A DNA stretch of 64,000 nt from NCBI GenBank assembly GCA_000711775.1, contig ARYC01000102.1, positions 1 through 64,000 of the forward strand, given 5' to 3'. Below, piece after piece: positions 60,715 to 64,000 of the stretch; positions within the stretch are counted from its first letter, which is position 1, and each line of letters begins with the position of its first letter. Both the position numbers and the translations under genes were made by a program. This DNA comes from Oxytricha trifallax. Lineage: Eukaryota; Ciliophora; Spirotrichea; Sporadotrichida; Oxytrichidae. Under the pieces are notes generated by a model that was not told where the DNA came from, searched no databases, and worked only from the letters and a program-made list of their open reading frames with translations.

Positions 60715-61776
60715 ATGAGAAATAGAAATTAGCGAAATTTAGGGTCTATTTATGATGAGTAATATTTAGATTTACTGCTTAAGCTTAGGTATGGTACAAG
60801 TATTAATATAGACTAAGTCAAACCAGTAATGAATTATGCTGCTATAGCAAAGCTCCTTCGCAAGAGTGCCTCAACAGTTAGGTATCATTGCTTGTTGGCT
60901 GTTCAGCATTATAATTCAGGCACTTGAAAGCATCCTGCAAGAAAATAAAAGTTCTCACAGCACCATATTGACTACCTCTGCGACTCGAAGACTTTAAAGT
61001 ATTGGGCACACTTTCCACTAGACTAGCGAGCTGTGATGTTTCATCGCAAGTTTCCTGACATGCGTATCTCTCCTTAAACTATAGCCAACATTTATAGAAG
61101 AAATGGTATTACTTTCAAGACTGTCAACAGAGTGAAGAGAGTGATTGATTTTACAGTGCCATTTTATAGTAATAATTTAAACTATATATATGATTAAATG
61201 CAGAGAGCTATTACTAATAACATCAAGTTCATACACGCTGATGAAGCTGTGTTTACCTTCAACACCTTTATTAATAAGTCTGGTATAAGAAGTATGATAA
61301 TATAGAAGTCTACGATGAGAAAGTAAAGGTTGTAACCCATGCAATTTTAGCAGGTATTAGTGAAGACTCTGGCTTAGAAAGTTATGTTATTCATCCTCGC
61401 TCTATTAAGCGAGTAGTACATAGAGTTCCTACATAAGCTGAGAGATAAATAAAATGATTAAGAGATCATCCTGTTTGTTGACAACCTCTCAGTTCATAAG
61501 ACTAAGGAGTCTAAGAAAGCTTATGAAGAGTTAAACATTAATCCTGTATACAATGTTCCTTACAGCCCTTAATTTAATGGAATTGAATTCTACTGGAGTT
61601 AAATCAAGACCCACTACAAGAAACTACTGCTATATCACCTAATGCATGACCTGCCTATAGATACAGTAGACTTGATTCAGAGTAGCTGCAAGAGAGTAAG
61701 CATAGAAAAGACAACAGTTTGTGCGAGAGAAGGAAGAATGAATGTTTATAAATAAGTTTTAGATTTAAATGAATGA
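60715..61776 (+). pseudogene. TBE-4 transposase (DD34E), disrupted
   Basis: ATG at 60715 (MRNRNQRNLGSIYDEQYLDL), TGA at 61774-61776. Motifs IHADEAVFTFN, LFVDNLSVHKT and FNGIEFYW give DD34E spacing. Defects: in-frame TGA after HYNSGT near 60928, one-base loss near 61283, and a scrambled stretch near 61410-61460. Belongs to the IS630/Tc1-mariner superfamily. Confidence 0.88.
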
Positions 61777-62566
61777 ATAAGTTCACATTAAACTAACCCA
61801 TAAAGGGGTTTGGCTTTTCTTTATTCTCCTCTTCTTATGGCTTGCTTGGGCCTAAATTTCTTCTCTTTGTGCCAGCTATCTATGTTCATTTCTTCTGGCT
61901 TTTAAACATCTTTATAAAGTCTCTTGCTCACTTCATAAATAGTCTATGACTTTCTCTCTCTGTGGACCTTCGCATGCTCTTTCATTAGGAATATACCAGT
62001 TCCAGGTTTCCCTACAATGTTATGAATCAAAGCTTACGAGAGAGGAATGGATGCTTCTTAAGCTCAGCGAGCCAGGTCTCGCTTATTAGTATGCCTTGCT
62101 TCTTTTAATCTTCAGGAGAAATAGAGTAGCGTTTTTTGTGAGCTTCTTCAATGATCTCTCTGAGATAACTCTCTCTTTAAAGTGCCAAGAACTCCAAAGA
62201 AGAAGATCCTTTCTGGAAGCTTGTTAGAGAGTTGTTTCTTGGTAGGAAGATAAACTACCAACTCTTCATCTTTCATAGCATCCTCGTAGAGATTAGTAAC
62301 TGAAATCTCTGGGTAGTTTGGTATATCTATCAACTTTATTTCGCTGTTTTTGAAGGCTTTCTTCTCATCGCAGAGTATAGCTTTTAAGAATGAAATTTTG
62401 GTACCTTCCATCGTTGGAAGGAATAAACCCACTATAGCATATGATTAAGTATATGTCACATGCTTACCATGCTAAGTGAGGTATCGATAGAGATCTTCCT
62501 TGCTTCTGAATCTTCAGATCATTTCTTAGCTTCAACCCTCTTCATTGCAGTACTTATAGATTCCAT
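61777..62566 (-). pseudogene. TBE-4 22-kDa ORF
   Basis: ATG at 62564-62566. Shares GLFLPTMEGTKISFLKAILC, IPNYPEISVTNLYEDAM and LPTKKQLSNKLPERIFF with the other copies. A shift lies before GLFLPTMEG near 62440, and the TGA found in TBE-3 is lost by a one-base change, so the frame runs into the convergent transposase end. Confidence 0.82.
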
Positions 62567-62756
62567 CCTTGTTCCTTCTCTTATTATTGAATTTCAAATT
62601 TTAATATATAGAGTATTGGATCCTACTGTTAAAAATCTTAGTATTAAATATGGGCATCTTATGGGAGGTCAACCTGGTAAGGATACGTGGAGAAAGCTGG
62701 CAGAAGCTGTAACAAACTTCAGAGATGGAGCTCCATTTTTATCAAAATAGTTCCAT

Positions 62757-62960
62757 TAAATTAGTACTAAATTTGTTTTTAAATTTGATTAGTACCGGTA
62801 CTAAATTCGTTTAAATTTAATTGGTACCAATTTAATAGTACCAAAACTTAATTAGTACCTTCTTTTAAACAAATGATGATTTAATGGAAAAGTTCCAAAA
62901 TGGTTCAAAACCTAATAGGTACCAGTACCAACCCGATTTTATACTTGGTTGGTACCAAAA
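62757..62960. repeat. TBE-4 spacer repeats (GTACC-type)
   Basis: Clustered TTAGTACC, GGTACCAAT and similar units in both orientations between divergent TBE genes, matching TBE-3. Confidence 0.6.
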
Positions 62961-63134
62961 TCGAAATTATTAAGTATGAAATTAGAAAAATTATATTTAT
63001 AAACTAAGCATAAATATGATCTCTAACACCTTAAATTCAACCATAAATGTTGACGTATCAACTCCTATACAGAGTGACTATAACCAGAAAGGTTATTAGA
63101 GCTTAATAATAGAAATTTAAATTTGAATTTAAAC

Positions 63135-64000
63135 ATGGCGCTAACTTAAATCGAAAAGCAGTTTCTCTTAGCAGTGGATAATCATAGCTAAACTTTGGCT
63201 CCTCCAAGAAACCAGAAGTAATTTATATTGAGAAGGAGATTGAGCTAAGAGTTCTAGAGTTTGAAGCTGAGGTCTTTAAAATTTAAGTTTAAAACAAGAA
63301 GTAGAGTGCAGAGATAGGATTTTAAACATAAGTTGAATTAGTTGAGGAAGATAAAGAACAGCAACAAATAGAAAAATTTAAAACATTTTAATGTGAAGAC
63401 TGCTAAAATTTCTTCTCAACTGAGTCTAGCTTGAAGAGGCACATCAAAGAGGTACACTCTGGTTAGAGCTAAGATCTACTTTAAGCATGATAAAATAGAT
63501 GGTAGATATTAGTGCACAACATGCATGAAGTCTTATACTCACTCATCAAAGTAAAGAGGCATATGCAGAAGCATCATTTAAGCGAATTCCTGATTAAAGA
63601 TGAGGAAACTTAAAAACTTGTACCTGCTAAAAGAAAAAATAACTCTCTTGAGTCTTAAAGACAACAAGAGGAAAGGTTCAAGAGGCAGAAGCGTTTTGAA
63701 TCAATGAATCAGCCAGCAAATAGTACTCTTATAGCATGTCGAGAGAGCTATGTATATACCTGCATTGAATGCAATTGATATTGAAAGTTGTATTGAAAAT
63801 TACTTGCATTTTGACCTGCCAAACAAGGCTAAGCTTATAGTGGTTGATGAGTATGCTTACAAAGTATATCCTTTTAAATATCTCATTAAAAACGAGCAGT
63901 ATCAAAATGAATTTGCATACGAATACATAATACTGAGGGAGGCTTAGAAAAAATAGTTTAAGAACTTACTAGACTTGATGGAGTTATTCTTGGGCATGGC
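63135..64000 (+). pseudogene. TBE-4 zinc finger-kinase, 5' part, cut by window end
   Basis: ATG at 63135. C2H2 zinc-finger motifs CEDCQNFFSTESSLKRHIKE (about 63395) and CTTCMKSYT (about 63510). After them YIPALNAIDIESCIENYLHF and VVDEYAYKVYPFKYLIKN, the linker seen in the other copies. At least two frameshifts separate the ATG from these blocks. The kinase domain is outside the window. Confidence 0.82.

Larger units (their letters stand above)
60613..64000. mobile_element. TBE-4, TBE transposon cut by window end
   Basis: Left end CAAAACCCCAAAACCCC at 60613 preceded by ATT (60610-60612). Same subfamily and gene order as TBE-3: transposase (+), 22-kDa (-), zinc finger-kinase (+, truncated). 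Terminal repeat intact, so probably younger than TBE-3. Inserted in the Asn-Gly repeat region of the membrane-protein gene. Confidence 0.92.

Overview
The window looks like germline (micronuclear) DNA from a spirotrich ciliate of the Oxytricha/Sterkiella/Stylonychia kind. Four things support this. (1) Genes read through TAA and TAG as glutamine and, with a few exceptions noted below, end only at TGA. (2) Three telomere-bearing elements (TBE transposons) and part of a fourth are present, with ends of CAAAACCCCAAAACCCC, 3-bp AAT/ATT target duplications, and the TBE gene set of a DD34E transposase, a 22-kDa protein and a zinc finger-kinase. (3) Many genes are cut by short AT-rich segments flanked by 2-7 bp direct repeats (pointers); removing the segment with one repeat copy restores the frame, as expected of internal eliminated sequences (IESs). 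(4) Ordinary GT..AG introns also occur. The species is inferred from family knowledge, not proven.

Layout: 1-2129 right half of TBE-1; 2268-4064 unknown gene (-) with IESs; about 4450-5560 VPS13 C-terminal fragment (-); 5975-6981 large palindrome; 7609-14120 RING/B-box/kelch gene (+); about 14161-15827 coiled-coil, possibly nucleotidyltransferase-like gene (+); 15824-23062 PHD/extended-PHD chromatin protein (+), split by complete TBE-2 (17857-21941); 23043-24177 second palindrome; 24180-24921 further PHD segment, possibly the 3' end of the same gene; 25206-26088 TA-flanked inverted-repeat element; 26358-27453 NEK-like kinase; 28016-28437 near-perfect palindrome; 28650-30181 unknown gene; 30776-34703 SNF1/AMPK-like kinase; 34875-37481 coiled-coil protein.

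Then: 37863-43694 phosphatidylinositol 4-kinase (-), holding at least four IESs, one of them an 809-bp inverted-repeat transposon; 43977-45486 double-stranded-RNA-binding protein (+); 45571-46505 ribosomal protein eS8 (-); 46904-47814 cyclin Y-like protein (+); 48980-51422 ABCG transporter (-); 52240-53450 unknown gene (-); about 53740-60612 and beyond, a large surface membrane protein (-) interrupted by TBE-3 (54965-59081) and TBE-4 (60613 to the window end).

The main theme is mobile DNA that behaves as IESs. In three host genes, insertions lie inside codons or between codons, and removing the element with one target copy restores the reading frame exactly. For TBEs this fits known biology. 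The 809-bp element at 40608-41416 and the other long palindromes are not TBEs by sequence and are the best candidates for undescribed elements. The open reading frames of all the TBE copies carry frameshifts or stops.
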